Source of the DNA: Candidatus Zhuqueibacterota bacterium
GTDB lineage: Bacteria > Zhuqueibacterota > Zhuqueibacteria > Oceanimicrobiales > Oceanimicrobiaceae
DNA length: 64,000 nt
Assembly: GCA_029261995.1 (NCBI GenBank)
Contig: JAJDAF010000022.1
Location: 1 to 64,000, forward strand
Direction: 5' to 3'
Shown: piece after piece, positions 32,006 to 39,828 of the stretch
Position numbering within the stretch: position 1 is the stretch's first letter
Layout: every line of letters begins with the position of its first letter
The notes under the pieces: generated by a model
Seen by the model: the letters and a program-made list of their open reading frames with translations, nothing else
Databases searched by the model: none
What the model was told of the DNA's origin: nothing
Program-made: the position numbers and the translations under genes

Positions 32006-32317
32006 ATGAGTGAAGTACTGGCAGCAAAAGTTGAATTGGACGAAGAAGGTTTCTTGAAAAATCCGGATGACTGGTCGGAGGAGCTTGCGGCCGAATTGGC
32101 GAAGGAAGTTGGAATCGACGAGTTGACCGACCTGCATTGGAAGGTTATCCATTTCATGCGGTCTGAATTCAAAGACCGTGGTCAGGCGCCAACCATCCGC
32201 CGGATCAAGAATTCCGGCGGCGTCCCCATCAAAGAGGTCTACCGGCTGTTTCCGGATGGGCCGGCGAAAAAGGCGGCTCGGATTGCCGGGCTGCACAAAC
32301 CCCAGGGATGTGTATAG
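32006..32317 (+). CDS. dsrC: DsrC/TusE-family sulfur-carrier protein with one C-terminal Cys
   Basis: Carries sulfur as a persulfide or trisulfide on a swinging C-terminal arm. 103 residues ending LFPDGPAKKAARIAGLHKPQGCV-like; the penultimate Cys102 is kept, but the second arm cysteine of true DsrC (at the ACKIAG position) is Ala. It is thus closer to TusE or DsrC-like carriers and could not form the internal disulfide of dissimilatory DsrC. GGAG precedes the start; it follows the DUF1641 gene by 15 bp in the SQR operon, where it may accept sulfur from SQR-derived persulfide. Confidence 0.9.
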   Translation: MSEVLAAKVELDEEGFLKNPDDWSEELAAELAKEVGIDELTDLHWKVIHFMRSEFKDRGQAPTIRRIKNSGGVPIKEVYRLFPDGPAKKAARIAGLHKPQGCV

Positions 32318-32360
32318 TTACGAATTACGAATTATTAATTACGAATTCCCGAATCTGAGA
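32318..32360. repeat. Short degenerate TTACGAATTA repeat
   Basis: Three or four overlapping copies of TACGAATTA-like sequence (TTACGAATTACGAATTATTA...) fill the gap between the DsrC and DsrE genes. Similar low-complexity intergenic strings occur at 37405-37500. Confidence 0.5.
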
Positions 32361-32455
32361 CACGCCTATGGGAGTCCGGCTCAGGATTTCGGGATTGGAA
32401 AGTTGACTTTTATATGCGCGGCGGTTAATCCCGCGCTTGGAAGGAGAATTGACTG

Positions 32456-32944
32456 ATGGCAGGAACGAACGGCAGTACGAAAGAAAAGATAAAGAAAGTA
32501 TCCATTGTTGTTTCGAAAGGCTCTCTTGAAGGCGTCTATCCGGGGCTGATTATGGCAAACGGCGCCCGCATGGAGGGCATTGAAGCGAATCTGTTTTTCA
32601 CGTTTTTCGGCATGGAAGCGATCATGAAGAAGCGGATGAACAATATCAAAGTGGCGACCGTGGGCAACCCGGCGATGCACATCCCATCGCTGCTCGGGAT
32701 TATTCCGGGCATGTCGGCGTTTGCGACCTCACAAATGTCGAAGGAGATGGACAAGCTTGACATCCCGCCGGTGCCGGAGTTTGTGGAGATGGTGCACGAC
32801 GCGGGCTGTAACCTTTACGCTTGCAAAGCCACGGTGGATATGTTCCACCTAACCAAAGACGATTTCTGCGAACAAGTAGAAGAGATCATCAATGTAGGAA
32901 AGTTTTATGAGATTTCGGGTGGTGGGGAAATCATTTTCACCTGA
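32456..32944 (+). CDS. DsrE/DsrF-family (DsrE2-type) sulfurtransferase-like protein
   Basis: 162 residues with the DsrE fold: N-terminal KVSIVVSKGSLEGVYPGLIMANGA, and the signature DAGCNLYACKATVDMF that holds the reactive cysteine pair. Members store and pass sulfane sulfur, typically to TusA or DsrC. AAGGAGA lies upstream. It is the fourth sulfur gene in the operon, so it likely takes part in the same relay between SQR and DsrC. Confidence 0.86.
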   Translation: MAGTNGSTKEKIKKVSIVVSKGSLEGVYPGLIMANGARMEGIEANLFFTFFGMEAIMKKRMNNIKVATVGNPAMHIPSLLGIIPGMSAFATSQMSKEMDKLDIPPVPEFVEMVHDAGCNLYACKATVDMFHLTKDDFCEQVEEIINVGKFYEISGGGEIIFT

Positions 32945-33177
32945 TTCTGTTAATGGGGCTGTTTTCGACCAATCTGGTTCTCACCTTCTGGGTGGGAATC
33001 CATGCAAGACGCTCAGCGTCCAACAAATAACACGGGATACGTGCGTCTGAACATAGCACTCCTGCGCCGAGCGTGGGAGCGAGACATTGGGTCCGCGGAT
33101 TCTCCGGAGAGACCGCAAGTCAGGAAAAGTCGATACAGACAGCCCTGACTACCAACAACCACAATAAGGAGCACGTC

Positions 33178-34701
33178 ATGAGACGCTCAATAACATTAAT
33201 GGTAACGCTGGTGCTGCTGGCATCATCAATGGAGCTTTTCGCCGGCACAAATGGATATCTACTCAATTGCTTCTGTGCGCGCTCGTTCGCGAGAGGCGGA
33301 ACCGTTGTGGCAATTCCAGACAACGGTGCGGTGTTGCTTGCCAACCCTGCGGGGCTGGCCTTTCTGCCGGGCCGATCCGTTGGCTTGGGCTTTGGCGTTC
33401 TAATGCCGAAAGTCAAGTTCCAGAACGCAGCCAATCAAGTCACGGGTGCGGATCAGAAATATTATCCCATGCCTTTTTCCGGCTATGTTGATTCCATGCC
33501 GGAGAGTCGCTGGGCGTGGGGTTTTGGTTTCAACGTCGTCGGCGGCATGGGCACGGATTACATGCTGAACCACGACCTCTTTCGCGACCAGGCTGGAGAA
33601 CTCGTTCCTCAGGAATACTACTCAAACTTTGGCTACATGCGGGTCGGCCCTGGTGTCGCTTATCAACTCAAAGACAATTTTTCAGTCGGGGCCGGTGTGC
33701 AACTCTATTACGGCATGCTGGATTTTAGAATGCCGTTCACCATCGACCCGGTGACTAATCTGAATGGTGTGGCGAATCCAGCCACGGGCGCAACCTTTGG
33801 CCAATTGTTCGCCGCTCCGCCGGAGCAGGGTGGGTTCGGTTACCAGGAAGTCACCGCTTACGCAGCCATGAACGATCTGACGGGACTCGGTTTCGGTGGA
33901 AACATCGGCGCCTTGTGGAAGGTCAATGATAAACTGTCCCTCGGGCTGGCTTACACTACACCCTCAACCATCTACTTCTCAGGCGATGCAACCATGGACA
34001 TGGGCGCACAGCTCAATCATGCATTTGGTCAGGCCGTGCAGGGTGTCATGATGCAAGATCCGACTCTGACGGCGGAGCAAGCGCAGGCAGCCGTAATGCA
34101 GATGTTTGGCGGTATGGGCATCGACATGAGCCAAGGCGTTGCTACCACCTTTAGCGACACAGAAGCTGATTTCGATGTGCCGCAAAAGCTCGCGCTCGGC
34201 ATTGGGCTTAAGCCCACGTCCAAATGGACATTCGGGCTTGATGTTGAATGGATCGATTGGTCGGCTGCGTTCGATAATCTCCCGCTGAAATTCAACGACG
34301 GCGACAACGCAAACATTAACCTTATGCTCAACAACGACGTGGCGGACGGCAGTTTTGCGTATGAGTTCCCGCTGGAATGGAAGGATTCATTCAATTTCAA
34401 GATGGGCGCTGATTACAAAGTGACACCCAAGACCAGTCTGCGCGCCGGCTTCATTCATGGCAAGAATCCGGTGCCGGCCAATAGCGTGTTCGCAATCTTC
34501 CCCGCTGTTGTCGAAAACCACATGACGCTCGGAGTAGGTCACATGTTTGGCCGTTTCATGTTTGACTTCGCCTATATCCACGCGTTTAACAAGAAGCAAA
34601 ACGCAGTTGCAACCGGTCATCTGCTGGGTGCCGAATACAACGGCAGCGTAAACCAGCTGAGCGAAAACCTGATAATGACAACATTCGGAATTGGGTTGTA
34701 G
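33178..34701 (+). CDS. FadL/OmpP1/TodX-family outer-membrane transport protein
   Basis: About 507 residues from ATG 33178 (AAGGAG upstream). After a signal peptide ending near ELFAG, the mature N-terminus has the plug-like SFARGGTVVAIPDNGAVLLANPAGLAFLPG motif that defines FadL proteins, with long beta strands to the end. FadL proteins import hydrophobic compounds (fatty acids, aromatics) by lateral diffusion. An extracellular or plug insertion (about residues 275-330) is unusually rich in Met. Its place after four sulfur genes suggests uptake of a hydrophobic sulfur compound or quinone-like molecule; the substrate is unproven. Confidence 0.85.
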   Translation: MRRSITLMVTLVLLASSMELFAGTNGYLLNCFCARSFARGGTVVAIPDNGAVLLANPAGLAFLPGRSVGLGFGVLMPKVKFQNAANQVTGADQKYYPMPFSGYVDSMPESRWAWGFGFNVVGGMGTDYMLNHDLFRDQAGELVPQEYYSNFGYMRVGPGVAYQLKDNFSVGAGVQLYYGMLDFRMPFTIDPVTNLNGVANPATGATFGQLFAAPPEQGGFGYQEVTAYAAMNDLTGLGFGGNIGALWKVNDKLSLGLAYTTPSTIYFSGDATMDMGAQLNHAFGQAVQGVMMQDPTLTAEQAQAAVMQMFGGMGIDMSQGVATTFSDTEADFDVPQKLALGIGLKPTSKWTFGLDVEWIDWSAAFDNLPLKFNDGDNANINLMLNNDVADGSFAYEFPLEWKDSFNFKMGADYKVTPKTSLRAGFIHGKNPVPANSVFAIFPAVVENHMTLGVGHMFGRFMFDFAYIHAFNKKQNAVATGHLLGAEYNGSVNQLSENLIMTTFGIGL

Positions 34702-34736
34702 TTCTGACGTGGTTTTTGCTCATTGAAGTAATAGAA

Positions 34737-34774
34737 GGCGGGATTGCGGCGGACGAGTCCAAGGCAATCCCGCC
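34737..34774 (+). terminator. Stem-loop terminator
   Basis: GGCGGGATTGC (34737-34747) pairs perfectly with GCAATCCCGCC (34764-34774) and is followed by CTTTCATTT. It lies 36 bp after the FadL-type gene and would reduce, but perhaps not stop, transcription into the next gene. Confidence 0.75.
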
Positions 34775-34795
34775 CTTTCATTTGAGACAAACTGA

Positions 34796-35833
34796 ATGAG
34801 GCTAATGATGAAAATTTTGAACATAGCGGTTGCGATGGCGATGTTGGTGCCGATGACCGTTGCCTTGGCATCCGATACGGATGACATGGACGCAACCAAA
34901 CAGGGCGTCTACGAATACGTTGTGCGCGCATCGCAAATGGATCTCGACGAGGCTACCAGACTTCTGGAAAAGCAATTCGTCAACAGCAGTTTTCAGGTCA
35001 TCGCAAATCTGGACGCCGCGGTTTCCGAGGGTTGTACCTACCGCGCGCGTGTCATCGTGGCGTATGACCACCAATACGCAAAGGCTCTGCTCGACATCAA
35101 TCGGTTGACGGCGCCGTTTGCCGTGGCTGACCGCATCAGCCTGTTTGAGGACGAAATGGGATTGCATATTGCCATCGTTAACTCTGCAAATATCAACCGC
35201 ACAATCTTGATGGATGATGAGCAGTACACCGAACTGTCGCTGTCTCACAAGTCGGCCCTGCGTGACGTCATTCTGGCCGCAGGCATCGGCGAAGAAAGCC
35301 ATCACCAGTTCGGCAAATTCCGGAAGAAAGGCTACATCGGGCGAACCTTCGGAATTATGGCAGGCGGGAGTTTCGATGACAAGATCAAAGATGTGGCAGT
35401 CTTGCCGGACGCCGATTTTGCCGAGGTTGTGAAAAAGCTCAGTATCGCTCTGAAGCAAGCTGAGGGCGGCGACTGGGGTCTCAATTTTGCCTATGCAATT
35501 GTTGCTGCTGACGACGCGGTTGCGGTGCTTGGCGCCACCGGTGACAGGCTGGAGCGCAAGTCATTCGCTATTGTCAAGGCCGGCAGCGATAAGGCGCGCA
35601 AGAAACTGCAATGCCCCGGGATTGCCCACGCAGCCGGCTATCCTATCGAGATGGTTGTCGTTCAGGAAGACGGCGTTGTTAAGGTCAGACTGGTCAACAT
35701 CATGTACCGCATGAAAATGTATTTCGAGGATGCCGGCAAGATGGCGTTCGCGAAAAATATGGGCATGCCGGGCTCGATTCAGGATGAACTCGAAGATCTC
35801 ATCGAAGTTGCGTTGAATGTAGAGCAGGACTGA
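34796..35833 (+). CDS. Exported hypothetical protein
   Basis: 345 residues with a signal peptide (ILNIAVAMAMLVPMTVALA-SDT). It has no recognisable domain. The first half has DUF302-like alternation of helices and strands (EATRLLEKQFVNSSFQVIANLD), while the second half holds one Cys (LQCPGIAHAAGYPIEMVVV) and a Met-rich helix (IMYRMKMYFEDAGKMAFAKNMGMPG). It is likely periplasmic. ATG 34796, 34805 and 34808 are all possible starts; GAGG at 34798-34801 favours 34808. It follows the sulfur operon after a stem-loop, so a related role is possible. Confidence 0.75.
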   Translation: MRLMMKILNIAVAMAMLVPMTVALASDTDDMDATKQGVYEYVVRASQMDLDEATRLLEKQFVNSSFQVIANLDAAVSEGCTYRARVIVAYDHQYAKALLDINRLTAPFAVADRISLFEDEMGLHIAIVNSANINRTILMDDEQYTELSLSHKSALRDVILAAGIGEESHHQFGKFRKKGYIGRTFGIMAGGSFDDKIKDVAVLPDADFAEVVKKLSIALKQAEGGDWGLNFAYAIVAADDAVAVLGATGDRLERKSFAIVKAGSDKARKKLQCPGIAHAAGYPIEMVVVQEDGVVKVRLVNIMYRMKMYFEDAGKMAFAKNMGMPGSIQDELEDLIEVALNVEQD

Positions 35834-35856
35834 GCGAAGATACAGCACGTTGTCTA

Positions 35857-35881
35857 CAGGCCCGGTTTGAAGCCGGGCCTG
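35857..35881. terminator. Bidirectional stem-loop between convergent genes
   Basis: CAGGCCCGG (35857-35865) and CCGGGCCTG (35873-35881) form a perfect 9-bp stem with a 7-base loop. It lies between the plus-strand exported protein and the convergent ABC permease gene. Confidence 0.85.
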
Positions 35882-35896
35882 TGACTTTCCCCTTCT

Positions 35897-37363
35897 TCAT
35901 CTCACGTCATACCGCAAAAACCGCACAAATGCCCCTGCCAGCGCCAGCAGTGAATAGAGTGCCAGCAATCCCAGGTCTACCACCGCGGGAGCAGTCGCCT
36001 GCGCCAGGCTCCGGCGTGGCGGTTGGAATCTGGGCATGTCGCTGAAATCGAGGGTCCCCTTGTCGCGGCCGGTGGAGATGTTGAGGCCGGCTTCACTGTC
36101 GATGGTAATCCGGATACCGCCGGTTGTGCCGCTTTCCTTTTGTTTGCGCCTGCCGTAGGCGATGAGTTCGCTCCTGTAGCTTGCCATGCTATCTTCGTAG
36201 CGCGATTTCAGGTCGATGTTGGTGCCTGCCAGGTTCATTGCGGTGAGTTGAAACGCCGAGGCCGGAGAAAGGCGCGACAGCGTGAAGGCTGAACGTTGCA
36301 ACTCCGCTTTGCGATTGCGCAGGTCCTCGTTCAGTTTGGTTCGGAAGGCATTGATTTCTTCCTGTATTTCCGTTCTCGCAGCATCGTCCTGCTCCATCCA
36401 CTGCCACAAATGTTCGTCGCGATAGGCTTGCCGGTCAGCAGGGGACAAACCCGCCATTTCACCGTTCCTTTGTTGCCAGCGCTTGGCGAGCTGTTGTTCG
36501 TATGTTCGCCATTGGGATTTGGCGAAGCCGTCTTCCCGGCCTTCGATTTCCGCGATGGAAGGCACAGGAACAATCTGTCCGGCAGCCATCACCGCTGCCC
36601 GCGGGACGATGAGCACCAGAGCGACCCAGGACACAAGCAGCAGCATGAATGAGACGGATGAGTGCCGGGTTAGAGTGGAAATCAGCACGCCGAGAAACAC
36701 AAAGAAAGTGAAGAACAGGACGGCTGCCGCCAGCAAAATGGCCAGACGCATCCAGTGCTCGGGCTGCAACTGGATCTTGAACAGGGATACCAGCATCAGA
36801 CTCAGCAACACCGGAATCGCCAGCGGAGCGAGCAAGCCCAGCCAGGCGCCGATCGACTTGGACAAAACGTATTCCGCGCGCGATACGGCATTGGAAAAAA
36901 TGAGTTTGAGCGTGCCGCGCTCTCGTTCGCCGTTGATGGCGTCAAAAGTAAACAGGATCGCAAACAGTGAAAGCACTACTTGCACGATGAATGTAAAATC
37001 AATGAACCGGAAAATCGCGAAGATCGGATCGTCGGAATAAACGCTGTTGGTCAACTTGAGCGCCTCGCTGGCATTGATATCCGAGAACCGTCCGATATCG
37101 TTTTGCACCCCAGAAACGAAAACCTGCATCGGATCCGGTGCGCGGTAGGTGCGCATGTTGACACCTGAGTAGGATGACGCTTCCTGCAACTGCTGGTCGG
37201 CCAGGCTCAGGGATGCTTCATACTGACGGACAGAGGCGCGATACTCCTGAATCCCGACAAATACGCTAAGCAGCATTAGAAGCGAACAGGTTGCAAAAGT
37301 CGCTACAAATTTCGGACTGTATAGAATAGCCCTGAGTTCGTTTTCTATGATTATCTTGAACAT
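35897..37363 (-). CDS. ABC-2 type permease with DUF3526 (copy A)
   Basis: About 488 residues from the ATG at 37363 (GGAGAG upstream); a longer GTG start at 37537 would overlap the next gene and is less likely. It has an N-terminal helix (FVATFATCSLLMLLSVFVG), a ~130-residue extracytoplasmic loop, helices 2-5 clustered around residues 165-310, another large periplasmic segment and a last helix (AVVDLGLLALYSLLALAGAFVRFLRYDVR). The phrase FDAINGERERGTLKLIFSNAVSRAEYVLSK is typical of ABC-2 permeases of the NosY group. It pairs with the closely related permease encoded just upstream, giving a heterodimer. Confidence 0.85.
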   Translation of the reverse strand: MFKIIIENELRAILYSPKFVATFATCSLLMLLSVFVGIQEYRASVRQYEASLSLADQQLQEASSYSGVNMRTYRAPDPMQVFVSGVQNDIGRFSDINASEALKLTNSVYSDDPIFAIFRFIDFTFIVQVVLSLFAILFTFDAINGERERGTLKLIFSNAVSRAEYVLSKSIGAWLGLLAPLAIPVLLSLMLVSLFKIQLQPEHWMRLAILLAAAVLFFTFFVFLGVLISTLTRHSSVSFMLLLVSWVALVLIVPRAAVMAAGQIVPVPSIAEIEGREDGFAKSQWRTYEQQLAKRWQQRNGEMAGLSPADRQAYRDEHLWQWMEQDDAARTEIQEEINAFRTKLNEDLRNRKAELQRSAFTLSRLSPASAFQLTAMNLAGTNIDLKSRYEDSMASYRSELIAYGRRKQKESGTTGGIRITIDSEAGLNISTGRDKGTLDFSDMPRFQPPRRSLAQATAPAVVDLGLLALYSLLALAGAFVRFLRYDVR

Positions 37364-37410
37364 GGTTGTCTCTCCGGAAATGGTTTCTGGCTCGAGAAAG
37401 TCCGCAATTC

Positions 37411-37478
37411 GAAAATCGTTAGATCGGAGTTCTCCAGGTGTCGAATTCTCGCCTAAGAAATCTTGATCAACGATTTTC
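37411..37478. repeat. Inverted repeat between the two permease genes
   Basis: GAAAATCGTT (37411-37420) and AACGATTTTC (37469-37478) are perfectly complementary; with one mismatch the arms extend to about 15 bp with flanking AATT. Between them are short strings of the ATTCGAAATC type. Confidence 0.6.
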
Positions 37479-37499
37479 CAATTTCGATTTCGGATTTCC

Positions 37500-38909
37500 C
37501 TACCTGACGTCAAAACTCTGAAATCGAATAAATGCACCAGCGAAAAAAATCAGATTGAACAGAGCCAGCAGTCCGATGTCTGGCAGCGCTGCGTTGACCC
37601 CGGCCGCCAGTGGTGCAGGTTTGTACGCAAAGGCCGGCAGTTCATCAGGATTGATGGGTTCAGGCTCTTCATCGCCCTGCATTCTGAACATCATGTGTCT
37701 GCCATCGAGGGCCATGCCTGTTTTCTCCAACATGAAATCGGCGTAGGTCTTCTGATAGCCGGTCGCTTCCGCCAGATAGTGTTGCTTCAAATCGATGGAG
37801 GTTCCGGCTAGATTGGCGGTTGCGAGCGAAAAACAGGTGGCCGGGCTGAACCGGGCGAGTGTCAGCGCCAATCGCTCCTGCTCGATTTTGCGGTTGCGGC
37901 GTTCTTCATTGAGCTGTTTCGCGAAGGCATTCATTCTCTGGGTGCGCTCGTCGGAGAGGCTTTGCATGAATGACTGGAATTCAGCCATCAGGCCCTCTGG
38001 CTTGCCGCTGTCGTTGCCTTTGAAGCCCCTCATTGAGCCGAGATCTTCGCGCCAGAGTTGAGCCCGCAAGCGCGCCTTCTTGTTCGCGAGTTCATCCACC
38101 GTCGGCACCTCAACGGCACGACCGGCGAGCAGCACCGATGAGCGCGGCATAATGAGAACCGCCAAAATCCAGACGATCAGAAGCGCGAGAAAGGAGTGGG
38201 CAGGCTTGCTGGTCACGGTTGACATCAAAACTGCCAGCGTCAGGAAAGCCCCGAAGTACAAGAATCCAGTCAGGATGATTATGCCCAGCCGGGCCCAATC
38301 GCCGCTTGTCAGGTTCACCCCCATGTTGGAGAACAAAAGGCAGCCCAGGAGCACGGGAATCAAGAGCGGCACAACCAGCGCAGCGAATGCTCCCACGACC
38401 TTGCCGAGAATAAAGGTGGTTCTGGGCACTGCGTTCGCAAACGTGAGCCTGAGTGTGCCCTTTTCTCTTTCACCGTTGATGGCGTCGTAAGCAAGCAGAA
38501 TTGCGAATAGCGACAAGACGACCTGGAAGACAAACGTCAGATCAAGAAACCGGAAAACAGCGAAGATCGGATCGTCGCCATACCGGCTGTCGTTGGCGGT
38601 GAGTTCGCCTTTACCCTGCATGGCGATGGTTCGTCCGACGTCATTGGAAACCCCGGTCACCAGCGCCGCCAGCGGCTGTGGTGGTAGAAAGACGCGATGG
38701 CTGTTCACCTGAACCCAGTCCGTAAGTCCTTCCAGTTGCCGTTTGTTTTCTGCTTCCGCGGCTTGATGCCTTGCCAGACTCAGCTTAAAGCCCTGAGCGC
38801 CGACGTAGAAGGTCAGCAAGATGAGCAACGCGCAGACGCCAAAGGTAACGGCGAATTTGGCGGCGCCAATGATTTCACGCAGTTCTTTTTCTATGATCAA
38901 TCGGAGCAT
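37500..38909 (-). CDS. ABC-2 type permease with DUF3526 (copy B)
   Basis: 469 residues starting at ATG 38909 with GAGGGAA upstream. Same layout as copy A: helix 1 (FAVTFGVCALLILLTFYVG), a large external loop with LPPQPLAALVTGVSNDVGR, the YDAINGEREKGTLRLTFANAVPRTTFILGK signature, and a C-terminal helix ending IRFQSFDVR, closely like FLRYDVR in copy A. The two are clearly tandem duplicates. Encoded between the ATPase and copy A on the same strand. Cargo unknown. Confidence 0.86.
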   Translation of the reverse strand: MLRLIIEKELREIIGAAKFAVTFGVCALLILLTFYVGAQGFKLSLARHQAAEAENKRQLEGLTDWVQVNSHRVFLPPQPLAALVTGVSNDVGRTIAMQGKGELTANDSRYGDDPIFAVFRFLDLTFVFQVVLSLFAILLAYDAINGEREKGTLRLTFANAVPRTTFILGKVVGAFAALVVPLLIPVLLGCLLFSNMGVNLTSGDWARLGIIILTGFLYFGAFLTLAVLMSTVTSKPAHSFLALLIVWILAVLIMPRSSVLLAGRAVEVPTVDELANKKARLRAQLWREDLGSMRGFKGNDSGKPEGLMAEFQSFMQSLSDERTQRMNAFAKQLNEERRNRKIEQERLALTLARFSPATCFSLATANLAGTSIDLKQHYLAEATGYQKTYADFMLEKTGMALDGRHMMFRMQGDEEPEPINPDELPAFAYKPAPLAAGVNAALPDIGLLALFNLIFFAGAFIRFQSFDVR

Positions 38910-39002
38910 GATTCCCTCGAATAGTGGTGAAGAATTGGATGGTGCAAAATGCGTCGATGATTGCAGGTCGTTCGTTTCGTAGCCATCTGCCCCGGTAGGG
39001 AA

Positions 39003-39743
39003 TCATGCTTCCACCGTTTTCCCCGCCATGTACTCCAAGTACAAGTTTTCGAGATTCTCCGCAGCTAACTCAGCGCCCGACTTCTGCATGACCAGCCTGC
39101 CCTCCCTCATGATGCCAATTGAATCAGCGACTTCTTTGGCGCGAAAAATGTCGTGGGTTGACATGAGAATGGCCTTACCTTCGTTGCGCAAGGTGTCCAG
39201 GAGCTGCATGAATTCAAAGCCTGCCTTGGGGTCGAGACCCGAGGTTGGCTCATCCAGCAGGATGGCCGGCGCGTCTTTCAAAATTGCAACGGCGATACCA
39301 CATTTTTGACGCATGCCTTTTGAGAAGCCGCGCAGTTTTTTGTCATGTGCTTCTTCCTGCAGACCGACCCGCAGCAGGACCTCGTGGTAATCGCTGCGCG
39401 AGTAGTCCTTCCGTCCACCCAGCCTTGAAAAAAAGTCCAGGTTCTGGATTGCGGTGAAATTGGGGTACAGCATGACATTTTCCGAAACGAACGCCAGCCT
39501 CTGTTTGGCGGCCAGCGGGTCTTTGTGCGTCACGATTCCATCCACTCTGGCCTCACCGGCGGATGGCTCAATGAAGTTGAAAAAGATATTTATGGTGGTC
39601 GTCTTGCCGGCGCCGTTAGCACCGAGCATGGCGAAGATTTCTCCTTTCTCAACCGTGAAAGAAACTTCATTCAGCGCGAGAACGCTATCTTCATAGCGTT
39701 TGCTCAGGCTCCTGGCTTCCAGCATCACGTTTGTGTCTTGCAT
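39003..39743 (-). CDS. ABC transporter ATP-binding protein
   Basis: 246 residues from ATG 39743 (AGGA upstream). It has Walker A GANGAGKTT, Q-loop, signature sequence (FSKGMRQKCGIAVA in place of LSGGQ), Walker B AILLDEPTSGLDP and the His of STHDIF. It belongs to the NosF/CcmA-like exporter ATPases and energises the two DUF3526 permeases encoded next to it. The assignment is firm. Confidence 0.93.
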   Translation of the reverse strand: MQDTNVMLEARSLSKRYEDSVLALNEVSFTVEKGEIFAMLGANGAGKTTTINIFFNFIEPSAGEARVDGIVTHKDPLAAKQRLAFVSENVMLYPNFTAIQNLDFFSRLGGRKDYSRSDYHEVLLRVGLQEEAHDKKLRGFSKGMRQKCGIAVAILKDAPAILLDEPTSGLDPKAGFEFMQLLDTLRNEGKAILMSTHDIFRAKEVADSIGIMREGRLVMQKSGAELAAENLENLYLEYMAGKTVEA

Positions 39744-39828
39744 GTGTGTCCTTTGTTTGTTTTTCGAAAACTGCATTCTGATCTTGAGCTCTTGCTGCTC
39801 ACCTTGGCCAACCCTGACTTGCGGTGCA

